A stretch of DNA of 64,000 nucleotides from Symbiodinium natans (GCA_905221605.1 CAJNDS010002834.1:623174-687173), one strand, 5' to 3'. Shown: positions 11,462-22,228, numbered from the stretch's first letter. A program made the numbers and translations. The notes: generated by a model not told the origin, from the letters alone.

Positions 11462-12590
11462 CCTAAACCCTAAACCCTAAACCCTAAACCCTAAACCCTC
11501 CTCTTTTGGGTACCCATCAAAGGCGGAACGGCACTCTTTAAAAAAACAGGGCTCCAAAACGAGGACCCTAATCTAGAGAACGACCCAACTGCCAGGCCTA
11601 CAAGTTAGTGGGTTGCAGCCCCCGAACTACAGGGCGTCGGCCCCAAGAACCCTAAACCCCAAACCCTAAACCCCAAACCCCAACAACCCAAACCCTAAAC
11701 CCCAAACCCCTAAACCCTAAACCCCAAACCCTGAACCCTCAACTCTAAGCCCCAAACCCTAAACGCTAGACCCTAAACCCCAGAAACCCCAGACACCCCA
11801 CAAACCCTAAACCCTAAACCCTAAACCCCTAACCCCTAAACCCCTAAACCCTAAACCCTAAACCCTAAACCCTAAACCCTAAACCCCTTCAACTCGAGGC
11901 CTGAACGGGCGCCTCCGGAAGCTGGTGACCCGAGCCTGTTTGGGGTTTAGGGTTTGGGGTTTAGGGTTTAGGGTTTGGGGTTTAGGGTTTAGGGTTTAGG
12001 GTTTGGGGTTTAGGGTTTAGGGTTTAGGGTTTGGGGTTTAGGGTTTAGGGTTTAGGGTTTAGGGTTTAGGGTTTGGGGTTTGGGGTTTGGAGTTTAGGGT
12101 TTTGGGGTTTAGGGAGCGGGCTGGACAAGGGTTTTGTTTCGTGGTTTTAAGGTATCAGGGTGTTTTAGGGTTTGGGTTGGATGTCGGGAGACCATCATCC
12201 TCAGGAATACACAGTGCCTCAGGGTTTAGGTTGAGGGTTTCTCCCTACACCCTGAACCGTAAACCCTAAGCCCTACATCCTAAACCCTAAACCCTAAACC
12301 CTAAACCCTAAACCGTAAAGCCTAAACCCTAACCCTAAACCCCGATGCATGTGGAAGGGCACGGGCTTCTGATGCCGATGTGGGTGTAGGGTTTTTTGGG
12401 CTCATGAGCCGACTGTGTCCCGATACCCTAGATCGGGCCGCTGGAGCCCAAAGCCGCAACGTTTAGGGTTTAGGGTTTAGGGTTTAGAGTTTAGGGGTTT
12501 AGGGTTCAGGGTTTAGGGTTTATGGTTCAGGGTTCAGGGTTCAGGGTTCAGGGTCCAGGGTTCAGGGTTCAGGGTCTAAGCTCGAATCCT
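11462..12590. repeat. Dense telomere-like field, C-strand then G-strand
   Basis: C-strand arrays (CCCTAAA with CCCCAAA variants) fill 11462-11500 and 11650-11885. After a 50-bp spacer the orientation flips to TTTAGGG/TTTGGGG at 11940-12110. Further blocks follow at 12270-12345 and 12463-12570 (with TTCAGGG). The remaining spacers show no gene. Confidence 0.85.
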
Positions 12591-13483
12591 GCACCCTCGC
12601 CCCCAGGCTCCCTAAACCCTAGCCCTAAATTCCAAGCTTTAATTTACTCTGTCAATACGCTGTAGACTTTATTGTGGGAACCCCCCAATACTACTATGCG
12701 GTCATGCTTAAGAACCCTTCAGGGCATCTACTTTTCGGATCCTCCCAGGGGTCTGGGTAAATGGGAAGGGTAAGCAATGGCCCTCAAACCGGAAACTCTA
12801 AACCCCCAGCATCGAATCAAGGGTTTTGAACATGTAGGGTTTAGGCTGTAGGGTTACGGGTATAAAGTTTAGTTCGGGTTTAGGGTTTAGGTTTACGGTT
12901 TAGGGTCACCTTTTTGGGCTGCGGCGTTTAGTGTGTTGAGGTACCACAGAACGTGCTCAGTGACGGGACGCCCCGGGATGTTCCGTGGTGTGCAGGGGAC
13001 TTTCGGGGCTGTGGCGTTTTGGGATTACAGGGCCTTTTCTAGATTTAGGGTTTAGGGGGTAGGGGTTTAGGCTCTAGGGGTAGGGGTTTATTGTTTCGGG
13101 TTTCTAGGTGAGAGTTTAGTGCACTTTGTGGCCTTGGGGCCTGGGGGGGGCGGGGGGGGAGGGGGAGGTTGGCCAAGCCACTAAGCGATCAAACATGGGA
13201 CGAGTGCTTAAGCAGTTCCTGTATATTCTAAATATAGTTTTGCACGTTATTTATTCTACATATTTGCGCAGTCGTAGTCCTCATGTTATAAATAAAGAAT
13301 TTGACTGGCATTCCCCCGCCCCCCCCCCGTCCCAGAACCAACCTCGTTATCAGTATGCGGACAGAAGTTGTCGGAAGTTCAATACATTTTGGCTTCTTTC
13401 GCGCGCGCGGGCTCGAAAAAAGACAGGGCTACCAATCTCGAGCCGGCTCGAAAAAATCCGAGAAACCAAGGGCATCGAATGGC

Positions 13484-13494
13484 ACCGAAACTTT

Positions 13495-13535
<41 letters not shown>

Positions 13536-13634
13536 GGGTTTAGGGTTTAGGGTTTAGGGTTTAGGGTTTAGGGGGTTCAGGGTTTAGGGTTTAGGGTTAG
13601 GGTTTAGGGTTTAGGGGGGGGGGGGGGGGGGAGG
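13484..13634. repeat. Poly-T/poly-G tract plus TTTAGGG array
   Basis: T-run (13491-13504), a G-run of about 28, TTTAGGG units 13532-13612 and a second G-run of about 18. Strong G-quadruplex potential on the + strand. The ORFs ending in Gly runs here are artefacts. Confidence 0.85.
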
Positions 13635-13765
13635 GGTGGGTGGTCAGCATGTAAAAACAAAATATGCGTCATAGTGAGAGAGAGAGAGGGAGAGAGGGAC
13701 TTGTTTGATGAATGAAGTACGTGTATCATGCTCACACGCCAACACATGTAATATGTGTAACTCTC

Positions 13766-13867
13766 ATGTCTCAAGCTGCCGGCCCTGAGGTTTCACCGAT
13801 GGAGTTCGTGCTCCTTTTGGAGTACCTGCGCGAAAACCGCGAGACCTCCGATGCTTTGAAAGAGCTT
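13766..13867 (+). CDS. Possible first exon with ATG, unknown protein
   Basis: ATG at 13766 opens a 34-codon frame (SPMEFVLLLEYLRENRETSD) ending at a good donor, CTT|GTGAGA. The peptide is a plausible acidic helix. A GA-rich microsatellite lies just upstream (13675-13698). Family not recognised, and the next exon could not be assigned with certainty. Confidence 0.4.
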
Positions 13868-14320
13868 GTGAGATTTTTTTTCATATATGGGGTTCCCTAA
13901 CTAATACTCCCTTGGCTTGGGGTCTCTTAAGGTTTGGACCTCCAGCTTCGGATATCTAAGAACGTGCCGCAAACCTTTTCAACCCGGAAGCCCCCAAGTA
14001 GTCCTAGCCCCTTAAACCCTTAGACCCTAACAAAACCCGAATTAAACCCTGAACCCCAAGCCCTACACCCTAAACGCCCGAAACCCGACAACCCAAAAAC
14101 TCTGCATGAGGGTTTGGAGTAGAGGTTTCAGCGGTTTAAGCTTGGGTTTACAAAGTGGAGGCTCTAGGGCAGCTAAGCCCTCATCTGGGTTTCTTGAATG
14201 TTGGGTTGAAAGTTTTCGAACTCGAAGCACTCCGGCGCATACACTGAGGACCCTGACACACTACTCGCCTAAACGTGAAAAAGCCCTACCGCCCTAAAGC
14301 CCTGGACCCGAAACCCAAAG

Positions 14321-14378
14321 TGGTTGCGGATGCTAAGGAAGATGACCTGATGCCACCCGGACAGCAGAGCTCAAATCG
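14321..14378 (+). CDS. Exon-like island, unknown
   Basis: 58 bp between CCCAAAG and a GT donor (AAATCG|GTACCC). Open frame VVADAKEDDLMPPGQQSSNR. Acceptor and donor are present, but the piece is too short to name. Confidence 0.3.
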
Positions 14379-14435
14379 GTACCCCACCCCCAGCCCCCTC
14401 CAGAATCTAAGTTGTATGGAACAACGAAGTAATAT

Positions 14436-14860
14436 GCCCTAAACCCCAAGTCCCAAACCCCAAACCCCAAGTCCCAAACCCTAAACCCTAAACCCCAAAC
14501 CCCAAACCCCAAACCCTAAACCCTAAACCCTAAACCCTAAACCCTAAACCCTAAACCCTAAACCCTAAACCCTAAACCCTAAACCCTAAACCCTAAACCC
14601 AATCGACCTGTTTGGGGAAGCAGTTTCTACGAGGGACCAGTACGGTGCCTTGGCTCCCATCCTGAAGCTTCTTGCTTTTAAGGGCTTATAGGGTTTAGGG
14701 TTTAGGGTTTAGGGTTTCGGGTTTCGGGTTGTGGGTTTAGGGTTTAGGGTTTAGGGTTTAGGGTTTGGGGTTTGGGGTTTAGGGTTTAGGGTTTAGGGTT
14801 TTTAGTTTTTAGGGTTTAGGGTTGTGGGTTTAGGGTTTAGGGTTTAGGGTTGTGGGTTTA
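14436..14860. repeat. Opposed telomere-like arrays
   Basis: C-strand CCCTAAA/CCCCAAA array 14436-14602, an 80-bp unique spacer, then TTTAGGG array 14690-14855 with GTTGTGGG interruptions. Confidence 0.9.
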
Positions 14861-14985
14861 AGGGATGGGGGGTCGTCGCGCTCAACCTATGAGGAGTAGG
14901 ATTCTGGAACTGAGACCCTAAAGCTTGCTGATGCTTCGGGAGGGCGGGGGTTCTTCCTTGTGAATTAAACGGTTCTGGGCTTTTT

Positions 14986-14990
<5 letters not shown>

Positions 14991-15029
<39 letters not shown>

Positions 15030-15030
15030 T
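14991..15030. repeat. CT microsatellite
   Basis: (CT)n from about 14991 to 15030, followed downstream by a short GT run (15077-15092) and poly-G (15120-15147). Confidence 0.9.
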
Positions 15031-15263
15031 TCTCTCTCTGGCTATTTGTTTGGGGCCGTGGTTCAGGGCTTTGCAGATTGTGTGTGTGTGTGTACGTGTG
15101 TTTTTGCCGGGTCGGGTGGGGGGGTCGGGGGGGGGAGGGGGGGGGGCTTGGTCGGCTTCTTGGTTTGGGCGGGCGTTGCCCATAAGCCCTAAAGCCTAAA
15201 TTGCAGCCTAAACCCTAAACAAGTCTACCCAAGACCCGACCCTCGAAGCCTTACCCGTTAAAG

Positions 15264-15326
15264 TCGAAGGCAACTGATCAGCTCGTCGAAGTGGCGAAAG
15301 CGCCTCAACCAGAAGGCATGGGCGCT
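15264..15326 (+). CDS. Exon-like island, frame ambiguous
   Basis: After GTTAAAG two frames are open to the next array: SKATDQLVEVAKAPQPEGMG and RRQLISSSKWRKRLNQKAWA. Both look protein-like, which shows how weak open frame alone is here. Confidence 0.25.
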
Positions 15327-15329
15327 TAG

Positions 15330-15640
15330 TTTAGGGTTTAGGGTTTAGGGTTTAGGGTTTAGGGTTTAGGGTTTAGGGTTTAGGGTTTAGGGTTTAGGGT
15401 TCAGGGTTCAGGGTTCAGGGTTCAGGGGTTCGGGTTCAGGGTTTAATCCTGAAAACCGCATCCCTAAACCGGGGACTGCTGTTCCTACCGTGTTGTCTTT
15501 AAGCTTAAGTCTTGTAAGACTAGCAGTCGCCACTGCGATTGTTGAGTGTTTATCATTGTGAGGGTTTAGGGTTTAGGGTTTAGGGTTTAGGGTTTAGGGT
15601 TTAGGGTTTAGGGTTTAGGGTTTAGGGTTTAGGGCTACTA
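15330..15640. repeat. Two TTTAGGG arrays
   Basis: TTTAGGG 15330-15400 passing into TTCAGGG, then 15561-15633. The 120-bp spacer shows no exon. Confidence 0.9.
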
Positions 15641-16067
15641 GGGAAGGAAGGGAGTGGGTCTCACCATGTCTTCAGTCCTGCTAAGCCAGCAGCAAGTTGC
15701 CAGGCATGACTTAGGAAGCATTTGGCTTTCCCTAAACCCTAAACCCTAAACCCTAAACCCTAAACCCTAAACCCCCTAAATTTAAGGAGCGCTCCCAAAC
15801 TTGAAGATCCTAGAATTGTTGGGTTTGGTATAGGGTATACGGTTTAGGGTTAGGGTTGAGGTTTGAGGATTGAGGGCTTTGTGGGTTTTAGGACCTTTTA
15901 GGGTTGTCAAAGTTTTTAGCGTTTAGTGTTTTAGGGTTTTCAGGGGCTTTAGGGTTCTTAGGATTTTGAGGGTGGTTAGGGCGCCTGACTGCATGATTCT
16001 TCAGCAGAACCCTAAATCCTAAACCCTAAACCCCAAACCCTAAACCCTAAACCCTGTGCACGTGCAG

Positions 16068-16118
16068 GTCCTCAAGCGCAGCTTCTCCGGGGACCTGCTG
16101 AGTCTCCTCCACGGCCTA
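16068..16118 (+). CDS. Exon-like island with AG|G and GC donor
   Basis: GTGCAG|GTCCTC acceptor and CCTAG|GCTGAA donor, the same pattern as the antiporter exons. The frame VLKRSFSGDLLSLLHGL is open. No family recognised. Confidence 0.35.
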
Positions 16119-16257
16119 GGCTGAAACTTTGGGTTTAGGGTTTCGGGTGTAGGGTGGGGTGTGTGGGGAAGGTTTATAGGGTTCAGTGTTTTGGGGTGTA
16201 GGGTTTAGGGCTTAGGGTTTAGGTTTTTTCGGGTTTAGGGTTTCGGGCTTAGGGCTT

Positions 16258-16392
16258 ACTGAAATGAACGTCCAGGGCAAAAGGGTGTTTTGCAAGGTCA
16301 CCTGATTGCTGAAGGAGCTCGGATTGTTTAGCGTCCTGAAGGGCCCACAGTATAAAGCTGTGGAGAAGATTGTGGCACGAAAATTAGTTTAG
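16258..16392 (+). pseudogene. Open stretch broken by one TGA
   Basis: 45 codons between arrays: TEMNVQGKRVFCKVT, then TGA at 16303-16305, then LLKELGLFSVLKGPQYKAVE in the same frame, ending at TAG. The residue pattern is protein-like on both sides of the stop. Either the region decayed or a short intron removes the stop; neither can be decided here. Confidence 0.3.
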
Positions 16393-16665
16393 AGTTTAGG
16401 GTTCAAGGTGTAAGGTTTAGTTTCCTTAGGCCAGATCCTATACCTAAACCTTATAAACCCTAAACCAGTTCCTTTTGGGGTCTAAGTATTTACTGATTGG
16501 CCCCAAGCCCCATGATTTTCTAAGATATCCCTGAAGGAATCGAAGTGTGCCACGTCTCCCACGTGACCCAAGGGACCTAAGTGTCGCAAGTGACCGAGTG
16601 GTCCAAGTTTTAGGGTTTAGGGTTTAGGGTTTAGGGTTTAGGGTTTAGGGTTTAGGGTTTAGGGT

Positions 16666-16779
16666 TACGTTTCAAGTGTGACCCGTGTGACGCAACTCAT
16701 AGGTGGCTTCAATGAAGAGTTGCATATCAGGTTCGTCAAAATGAGTACATGCTGCCTTGTAGAAACATACAGAAGACCT
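16666..16779 (+). CDS. Exon-like island, unknown
   Basis: 38 open codons directly after a TTTAGGG array, ending in TGA (VTQLIGGFNEELHIRFVKMS). No splice sites stand out and no family is recognised. Confidence 0.25.
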
Positions 16780-16963
16780 TGACTTCATCAGAGAGTTGTA
16801 AGTGGGCAGTCTCCGGGTGGCTAGGCCTGCAGACTAAATGCGCACTCGAAGAGCGCTTCCGTTTAACACACCAGAAGCCCTAAACCCCGTCCCCTTCGGG
16901 CCTGAAGTGTGGAAGGTCTTTAGGGTTTAGGGTTTAGGGTTTAGGGTTTAGGTTTTAGGGTCT

Positions 16964-16994
<31 letters not shown>

Positions 16995-17247
16995 GTTGAG
17001 GGTTTAACCGGCTTGGTCTACCCACCCTCATGGTGCTAAGGGAAATCCAAGGTTTAGGGGGGGCTCAGGGTCTGCGCTGCGTGCCTCGGACCTCGGACCT
17101 TCCTGTCGCTCTTCCACGGTTCGAAGCATCCAGCAACCCCAAGCAAGAACGCCCTAAAGTCTCTCGGGTTTAGGGTTTGGGGGTTTAGGGTTCAGGTTTC
17201 AGGTTGTTTGAATATTTCCTTATCTGGGCTTGTAAGGGGCCCCGTTT

Positions 17248-17442
17248 TCAAACTTTCAAGTCGGGTGTAAAGGCCTCGCACACTCCAAAAAACCTGCTGA
17301 CGTAATTCGTATCGGTATACGTGATAGCAAGATAGTAGTGACCACGTCCACATGACATGGTAAGACTACTGTGAAAGATGCCCAAATCTGGCACGAATTC
17401 ATTGCAACTTCTCCATATGTTAGAAGCAGAAGGATCCCCCAC
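17248..17442 (-). CDS. Minus-strand ORF, unknown
   Basis: A 64-codon frame on the minus strand containing GRGHYYLAITYTDTNYVSRF. It lies between arrays and reads like protein, but no domain is recognised. It may be a fragment of a dispersed repeat. Confidence 0.3.
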   Translation of the reverse strand: MGDPSASNIWRSCNEFVPDLGIFHSSLTMSCGRGHYYLAITYTDTNYVSRFFGVCEAFTPDLKV

Positions 17443-17445
17443 CGC

Positions 17446-17515
17446 AGGGTTTTGGGGTTTAGGGTTTGGGGTTTAGGGTTTAGGGTTTGGGGTTTAGGGT
17501 TTAGGGTTTAGGGTG
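17446..17515. repeat. TTTAGGG/TTTGGGG array
   Basis: About ten mixed heptamers immediately upstream of the first exon of the small split gene at 17537. Confidence 0.85.
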
Positions 17516-17536
17516 AGGGCCATTGCCTCAGCCGCA

Positions 17537-18505
17537 ATGGACGCCTTTCATCTGTCCTTGGCTGCGATGCTGACCCATGAAATGGATGCCACGTTTCGGC
17601 ATGAGTGGCGCATCCTGCCACTGTTGAACCTGATCCCCGACGATGACACGGCCCGTGACGTCTTCATCGTGCCTTACTTAGGAAAGTAAAGGATCTTTGA
17701 GCTTTTGTTGGTTTCCTTATTTTTGTGTTTTTTGTGCTTGTTGTCATGTTTTGTAGTTTTTTGTAGTGTTTTTTGAGGTTCAACCTTTTCTATTCTTTGG
17801 TTATTGGGGAAAAAAAAGGTGCTGCACATACCCCTCTGCTGGTGGATTTTTGCCGCATGCCAGGGAAGCAAGGCGGCCCGGTTTGTCTTCTGCGCATTTG
17901 CAGTCATCCACGTGGGACTCCACTACCTTCTCCGCCATCATCCCCTCTATGTGTCTTGGTAGCAGAGTGGTACCCTCTTCCCTTTTGTTGTTGGTTCTGG
18001 GTTCCCTTGTGAAATAGCCAGCCCCAAAGAAGGGTACCCGAAGCCTAAACCCTATACCCCTTTAAACCGTGTAAGCCCTATGCACCCTCTAACACCCTAT
18101 AACACGCTAGAACACCTTATAAAACCCTATATAACCTCATATAACCCTATAAAGCCCCATAAGCCCTGAAACCTGCTAAGGAGTTCAACAACGCCACGTC
18201 CTGGTCCATCATCTTGCTGTCGGGCGCTGCCGGGCTTGTCCACAACTTGCTGATGATCCGGGCCCACTCCTTGAGGCTATATCCCCCTTGGGAATTAATT
18301 TTTCCTGTTTATATAAAACCCAGGAGGATATTAAAAACATATTATTTTTATTAAGGTTCTAAGGATAGTATTTTTTGTTTATATAAAACCCAAGAGGGTA
18401 TTAAAAACATATTATTTTTATTAAGGTTCTAAGGATAGTCTAGGAAGAGCACCCGGCGACGCTGAAGCTTCATGGGCCCCGGCGCCCTCTGAAGTGATGA
18501 GCTGA
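17537..18505 (+). CDS. Split gene for a small membrane protein (four exons)
   Basis: Exons read as 17537-17668, about 17904-17950, 18181-18275 and 18448-18505. The ATG at 17537 (CCGCAATGG) starts a peptide with MLTHEMDATFRHEWRILPLL and ends exon 1 in DDDTARDVFI. Exon 2 (TTGCAG|TC) gives IHVGLHYLLRHHPLY up to a GT donor. Exon 3 (CTAAG|GAG) gives EFNNATSWSIILLSGAAGLV, HNLLMIRAHSL up to a GC donor. Exon 4 (GGAAG|AGC) gives APGDAEASWAPAPSEVMS and a TGA. The product has about 110 residues. Phases agree at the last two junctions; the exon 1-2 boundary is ambiguous by one base. The H-E-x-D-A and H-E-W-R motifs followed by His-rich hydrophobic helices resemble small membrane proteins of unknown function (DUF6713 comes to mind, unverified). 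Intron 3 consists almost only of MITE A. Confidence 0.6.
18284..18440 (+). mobile_element. MITE family A, one full and one partial copy, filling an intron
   Basis: ATATCCCCCTTGGGAATTAA ... AAGGTTCTAAGGATAGT, then a second 3' copy starting TTTTTTGTTTATATAAAACC and ending in the same AAGGATAGT. The element lies between exon 3 (ends 18275) and exon 4 (starts 18448) of the small membrane protein gene and makes up nearly the whole intron. Confidence 0.75.
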
Positions 18506-18537
18506 GAGATGAAGGCTGAGGGCTGAGGGTTTAGGGT

Positions 18538-18660
18538 TAAGGGTTAAGGGTTTAGGGTTTCAAGACCCTGGCAGCCTTTGCCTAAACCCTAAACCCTAAA
18601 CCCTAAACCCTAAACCCTAAACCCCAAACCCCAAACCCCAAACCCCAAACCCTAAACCTG
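18538..18660. repeat. Mixed telomere-like array
   Basis: A short G-strand piece, a 30-bp spacer, then CCCTAAA and CCCCAAA units 18583-18657. Confidence 0.85.
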
Positions 18661-18778
18661 GAGATCGATTTTTCTTACCTGGCACCTCTAGGGCTGCCAG
18701 AGACCCATGCAGACACTGCGCGGCCGCAGACAAATGCCCAAGAAAGTTCGCGGACCTCCGGGGCTTTACGAAAGGGTT
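18661..18778 (+). CDS. Exon-like island, unknown
   Basis: 39 open codons between a C-strand and a G-strand array: EIDFSYLAPLGLPETHADTA, then a Ser/Thr/Gln-rich tail. No splice site is certain and no family recognised. Confidence 0.3.
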
Positions 18779-19269
18779 TGGGGTTTAGGGTTTGGGGTTT
18801 AGGGTTTAGGGTTTCGGGTTTAGGGTTTAGGGTTTAGGGTTTGGGGTTTGGGGTTTGGGGTTTAGGGAGAAATAGGGTTTTGGGGCTTGGGGTTATTGAG
18901 GTTTTGAGGTTTTGTCAGGGTTTTGTTTTGGCTTGGGGATATGAAGGTCCTTTTCGTGGTTTGGGGAGCGGGGAGGGGGGGGGGGTGCCCTGGCTTGGAC
19001 AGCTCATTAGTCTCTATATGCTGACTTGGTCTTCTAGGGTTTAGGGTTTTAAGGTTTAGGGTTCGAGGTTTAAGGTTTAAGGCTTAAGGTTGTTGTTGTT
19101 TCTTTTCTGTTTCTGCCGCAGGCAACCAACACAAACACGTGAGTTCGTCAAGCCAAAATCCCCCAACTCATCTAGCCGCTGCCCAGGAAACTCTGAGCTC
19201 ACTGTACCGTTAACCCCTAAACCCCTTCACCGTAAGCCCAACGACCCTGAAATCCAAACCCAAAACCAA

Positions 19270-19410
19270 TAGACCTCTTCCCCCAAACCCTAAACCCGAA
19301 ACCCCAAACCCCAAACCCCAAGCCCTAAACCCTAAACCCTAAACCCTAAACCCTAAACCCTAAACCCTAAACCCTAAACCCTAAACCCTAAACCCTAAAC
19401 CCTAAACTAG
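19270..19410. repeat. CCCTAAA array
   Basis: About 18 units, the last dozen perfect. It faces a TTTAGGG array at 19516 across a 105-bp unique spacer. Confidence 0.9.
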
Positions 19411-19515
19411 GCTCAAGTCCTTGCAGCTTGCAAGCTGGCTTGGGGGTGCACCGGCTTGCATGGACTAGCACCCTGGCTTGAAGCACCCCAACCATAGACA
19501 AGATTTCGGTGTGTA

Positions 19516-19614
19516 GGGTTTAGGGTTTAGGGTTTAGGGTTTAGGGTTTAGGGTTTAGGGTTTAGGGTTTAGGGTTTAGGGTTTAGGGTTTAGGGTTTAG
19601 GGTTTAGGGTTTAG
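19516..19614. repeat. TTTAGGG array
   Basis: About 14 perfect TTTAGGG heptamers, one of the cleaner arrays of the window. Confidence 0.95.
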
Positions 19615-19618
19615 GGGT

Positions 19619-19765
19619 CCTCAAACCGAGAAAGGCCCTAAACTCTCAACCCCCGGAGGCGTGAATCCAAATACTCCAATTGGCGTGGGCGTGTTCCGCC
19701 AACTCCTGGCGGTTCTCTCAGTCGGAGACCCAGGACTAGTTGTCCCAGGGCCTTCGAGGGCTGAC
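19619..19765 (+). CDS. Exon-like island, unknown
   Basis: 49 open codons between arrays, ending at a possible GT donor (GCTGAC|GTTTTT). The frame contains TPIGVGVFRQLLAVLSVGDP followed by GLVVPGPSRAD. It is hydrophobic in the middle. Family unknown. Confidence 0.35.
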
Positions 19766-19901
19766 GTTTTTGGTTTAGGGGTTTAGGGTTTAGAGGATTT
19801 AGGGTTTAGGGTTTAGGGTTTAGGGTTTAGGGTTTGGGGGTAGGGTTTAGGTCCTAAACCCTAAACCCTAAACCCTAAAACCCTAAGACCCTAAACCCCG
19901 A

Positions 19902-19991
19902 ACCGGCAACGCGGGTCGAGTCTATGAAGGCTACAAACCCCATCAATCCCGACCCGTAAATCGTCCACCTGTCAAGGTTCCAAAAACCTCG
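19902..19991 (+). CDS. Exon-like island, unknown
   Basis: 30 codons to a TAG: TGNAGRVYEGYKPHQSRPVN, RPPVKVPKTS. Bounded by arrays. Low weight. Confidence 0.25.
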
Positions 19992-20107
19992 TAGACAGCC
20001 TAAACCCAAAACCTACGAAGCCTAGACCCCAAACCCTAAACCCTAAACCCTAAACCCTAAACCCTAAACCCTAAACCCTGAATAGCCTAAACCTTAAGCC
20101 TTAAACC

Positions 20108-20212
20108 CTCAATTACTGTTTACACCACGAGCTCTCCTTCAAGTCCCTCCCTCCCGCCGCCCACCTTTCCATGTCCCGATTCGAGGCGCTCTTATGCCAC
20201 TTGGCTGAAGCT
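20108..20212 (+). CDS. Exon-like island, unknown
   Basis: 35 codons to TAA (LNYCLHHELSFKSLPPAAHL, SMSRFEALLCHLAEA). A second frame is also open. Low weight. Confidence 0.25.
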
Positions 20213-20236
20213 TAATGATCTACCCTAATTGTTTAG

Positions 20237-20309
20237 TCCCTAACACTAGAGAGCCAAAACTTCGACCCTGAGACTTGGGATGGTTCGGAGTTTGTGCACC
20301 GCAACCCAA
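20237..20309 (+). CDS. Internal exon, unknown
   Basis: 73 bp between TTGTTTAG and a GT donor (ACCCAA|GTCACC). The frame SLTLESQNFDPETWDGSEFV, HRNP is open and rich in aromatic and acidic residues. Family unknown. Confidence 0.35.
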
Positions 20310-20313
20310 GTCA

Positions 20314-20640
20314 CCCTAAACCCCAAACCCCAAACCCCAAACCCTGAACCCTAACCCTGAACCCTAAACCCCTAAACCCTAAACCCTAAACCCTAAACCC
20401 TAAACCCTAAACCCTAAACCCTAAACCCTAAACCCTAAACCCTAAACCCTAACTCCTCAGCCCAAAGCCAGCACCAATTCTGTAACCCAAAGGTTAAACC
20501 CTCTAAGCCTCTTGCAAACCCCGAACCCTAAGCTTACATCCCTGTAAGCCTGAGCCCTGAAACCTAAGCGGCCTCAACCCTGCGCAACCCTAAACCCCAA
20601 ACCCCAAACCCCAAACCCTAAACCCTAAACCCTAAACCCT
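20314..20640. repeat. CCCTAAA arrays
   Basis: CCCCAAA then CCCTAAA at 20314-20452 and again 20585-20640. The spacer 20455-20580 is itself decayed CCCTAAA-like sequence. No gene. Confidence 0.85.
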
Positions 20641-20920
20641 AAATTTTGTTGTGCTTAAGCCATCTATCCCCGAGCCTAAGCCCTGCAAATCCGATCCCAT
20701 ATAGTACCATCTGCACCACATACCCCATGTAAATCCATACGGTCCTAAACCACATATAACCACATGCATCATGCAGCACTATGTAACTCTGTTCAAGCTA
20801 CATCGAGCCCTATAACCTTCGCTTGCAGTGATGTCCGAGTCCTGGGTTTAGGCGTGCGCTTTTTCGTGTTGTTGGCTTTGGTGTGTTTAGTTTTGGGTTT
20901 AGGATTTTGAGGGTAGGGTT

Positions 20921-21002
20921 TTAGGGTTTAGGGTTTAGGGTTTAGGGTTTAGGGTTTAGGGTTTAGGGTTTAGGGTTTAGGGTTTAGGGTTTAGGGTTTA
21001 GA
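20921..21002. repeat. TTTAGGG array
   Basis: About 11 heptamers. The unique stretch upstream (20641-20870) has no convincing open frame. Confidence 0.9.
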
Positions 21003-21342
21003 CCGCGGGGTTCAGGGTGTGGGTCTAGGGCTGGGGTCTTAGGGCTTAGTGGTGTAAGCTTAGGTTTTGTGGTTTGCGATGTTAGGGCTGCAGGTTTGGT
21101 CTAGGAAAGTAATTTTGACTACAGCGCGCCTCGAGTTAGCATATTCCTGAAACTCACATGGCTTTGAAAGGGCCTGAAAGGGTTTAGGGTTTAGGGCTTA
21201 GGGTTTAGGGTTTAGGGTTTAAAGTTTAGAGTTTGGGACCCAAGTTTGGGACTGTAGGTTGAGGTTTAAAGGTTAGGGCCGCAAAAAGGGGGCTGGACTC
21301 GTAAGCCTACCAAACCTAAGCCCTAAACCCTAAACCCTCAAC

Positions 21343-21462
21343 CTCAATATCAGCCCCCGAGGCATCGACAAGCAGCACCTCCTCATGTATTTCACTTGGT
21401 CGAAGACCCACTGCTTGGAGATGACTGAAGCCATGGCAAACAGGGCTGCTGTGCTTTACCAA
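21343..21462 (+). CDS. Exon-like island, unknown
   Basis: 40 open codons: GIDKQHLLMYFTWSKTHCLE, MTEAMANRAAVLYQ, with many Met, Trp, Cys and His residues, which is unlike the repeats around it. It ends in a G-run. No family recognised. Confidence 0.4.
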
Positions 21463-22138
21463 GGGGGGGGAGGGGGTGGCTTCCGAGGGTTTAGGGGTGT
21501 AGGGGTCTAGGGTTTGGGTTTGGGGGTTTTGGGGGTTTGGAGGTTTAGAAGTTTAGGGGTTTAGGGGTTTAGGGTTCAGGGTTTGGGTCGAGGGGTTTAG
21601 GCTTTAGGGCAGGGTTTAGAGCTTAGTGTCGGGGTTTTGTGAGTGCGGGTGTGCTTGTGTCGGTTGTGTGCAAGGGGAGAGGGCGGGATTAGATTTTGAC
21701 TCCTTCCGTCTCCTTCCATTGTTTGCCGTGCTACTGTGTCACCTACCCTCCTTAAAGCCGAAACTGCCGAACCGCCCTGATCCCTGAACTCACCTAAAGC
21801 TCCGAAACTCCCTAAACTCTCCCGAAACCCTAAACCCTAAACCCCAAACCCTAAACCCTAAACCCTAAACCCTAAACCCTAAACCCTAAACCTAAACTCT
21901 CCAAACTTCCTGAACTCTCCTAAGCCCTGACCACCCAAGCTCCCCAAACCCTCAACTCTAAACTCCCTTAACTACCCTAAGCGCTTGTAACCCCCCCTGT
22001 ACTACTATTTGCTTAAGAACCCGCCCCTTCCCCCCCCCCCCCCAACAAAAGTAATAATAATGAAAAAGATGATCTTCCGTATAAGGGCAATATGGGGAGT
22101 ATGATATTTTCTTTTTGTGGGCTTGCTCTGACAATAGT

Positions 22139-22228
22139 TGAACTTGAAGCTTTTTGGGTTTCGCTACTTAGTAGGAATATTAAAGCTTAACCTTTGCTCC
22201 CCCTTGGTTATTGGAGAAGTACAAGTGT
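22139..22228. mobile_element. Short element family I
   Basis: Shares TTTTGGGTTTC..TACTTAGTAGGAAT, AAAGYTTAMMCTTT, TCCCCCTTGG and TATTGGAGAAGTA with copies at 36611-36693, 43788-43884 and, more decayed, 59500-59640. Confidence 0.65.

Noticed and set aside
17955..18020. tRNA-like GGTAGCAGAGTGGTA ... GGTTCTGGGTTCC
   Set aside because: No acceptor stem pairing, no anticodon arm and no proper T-loop; it lies in intron 2 of the small split gene.
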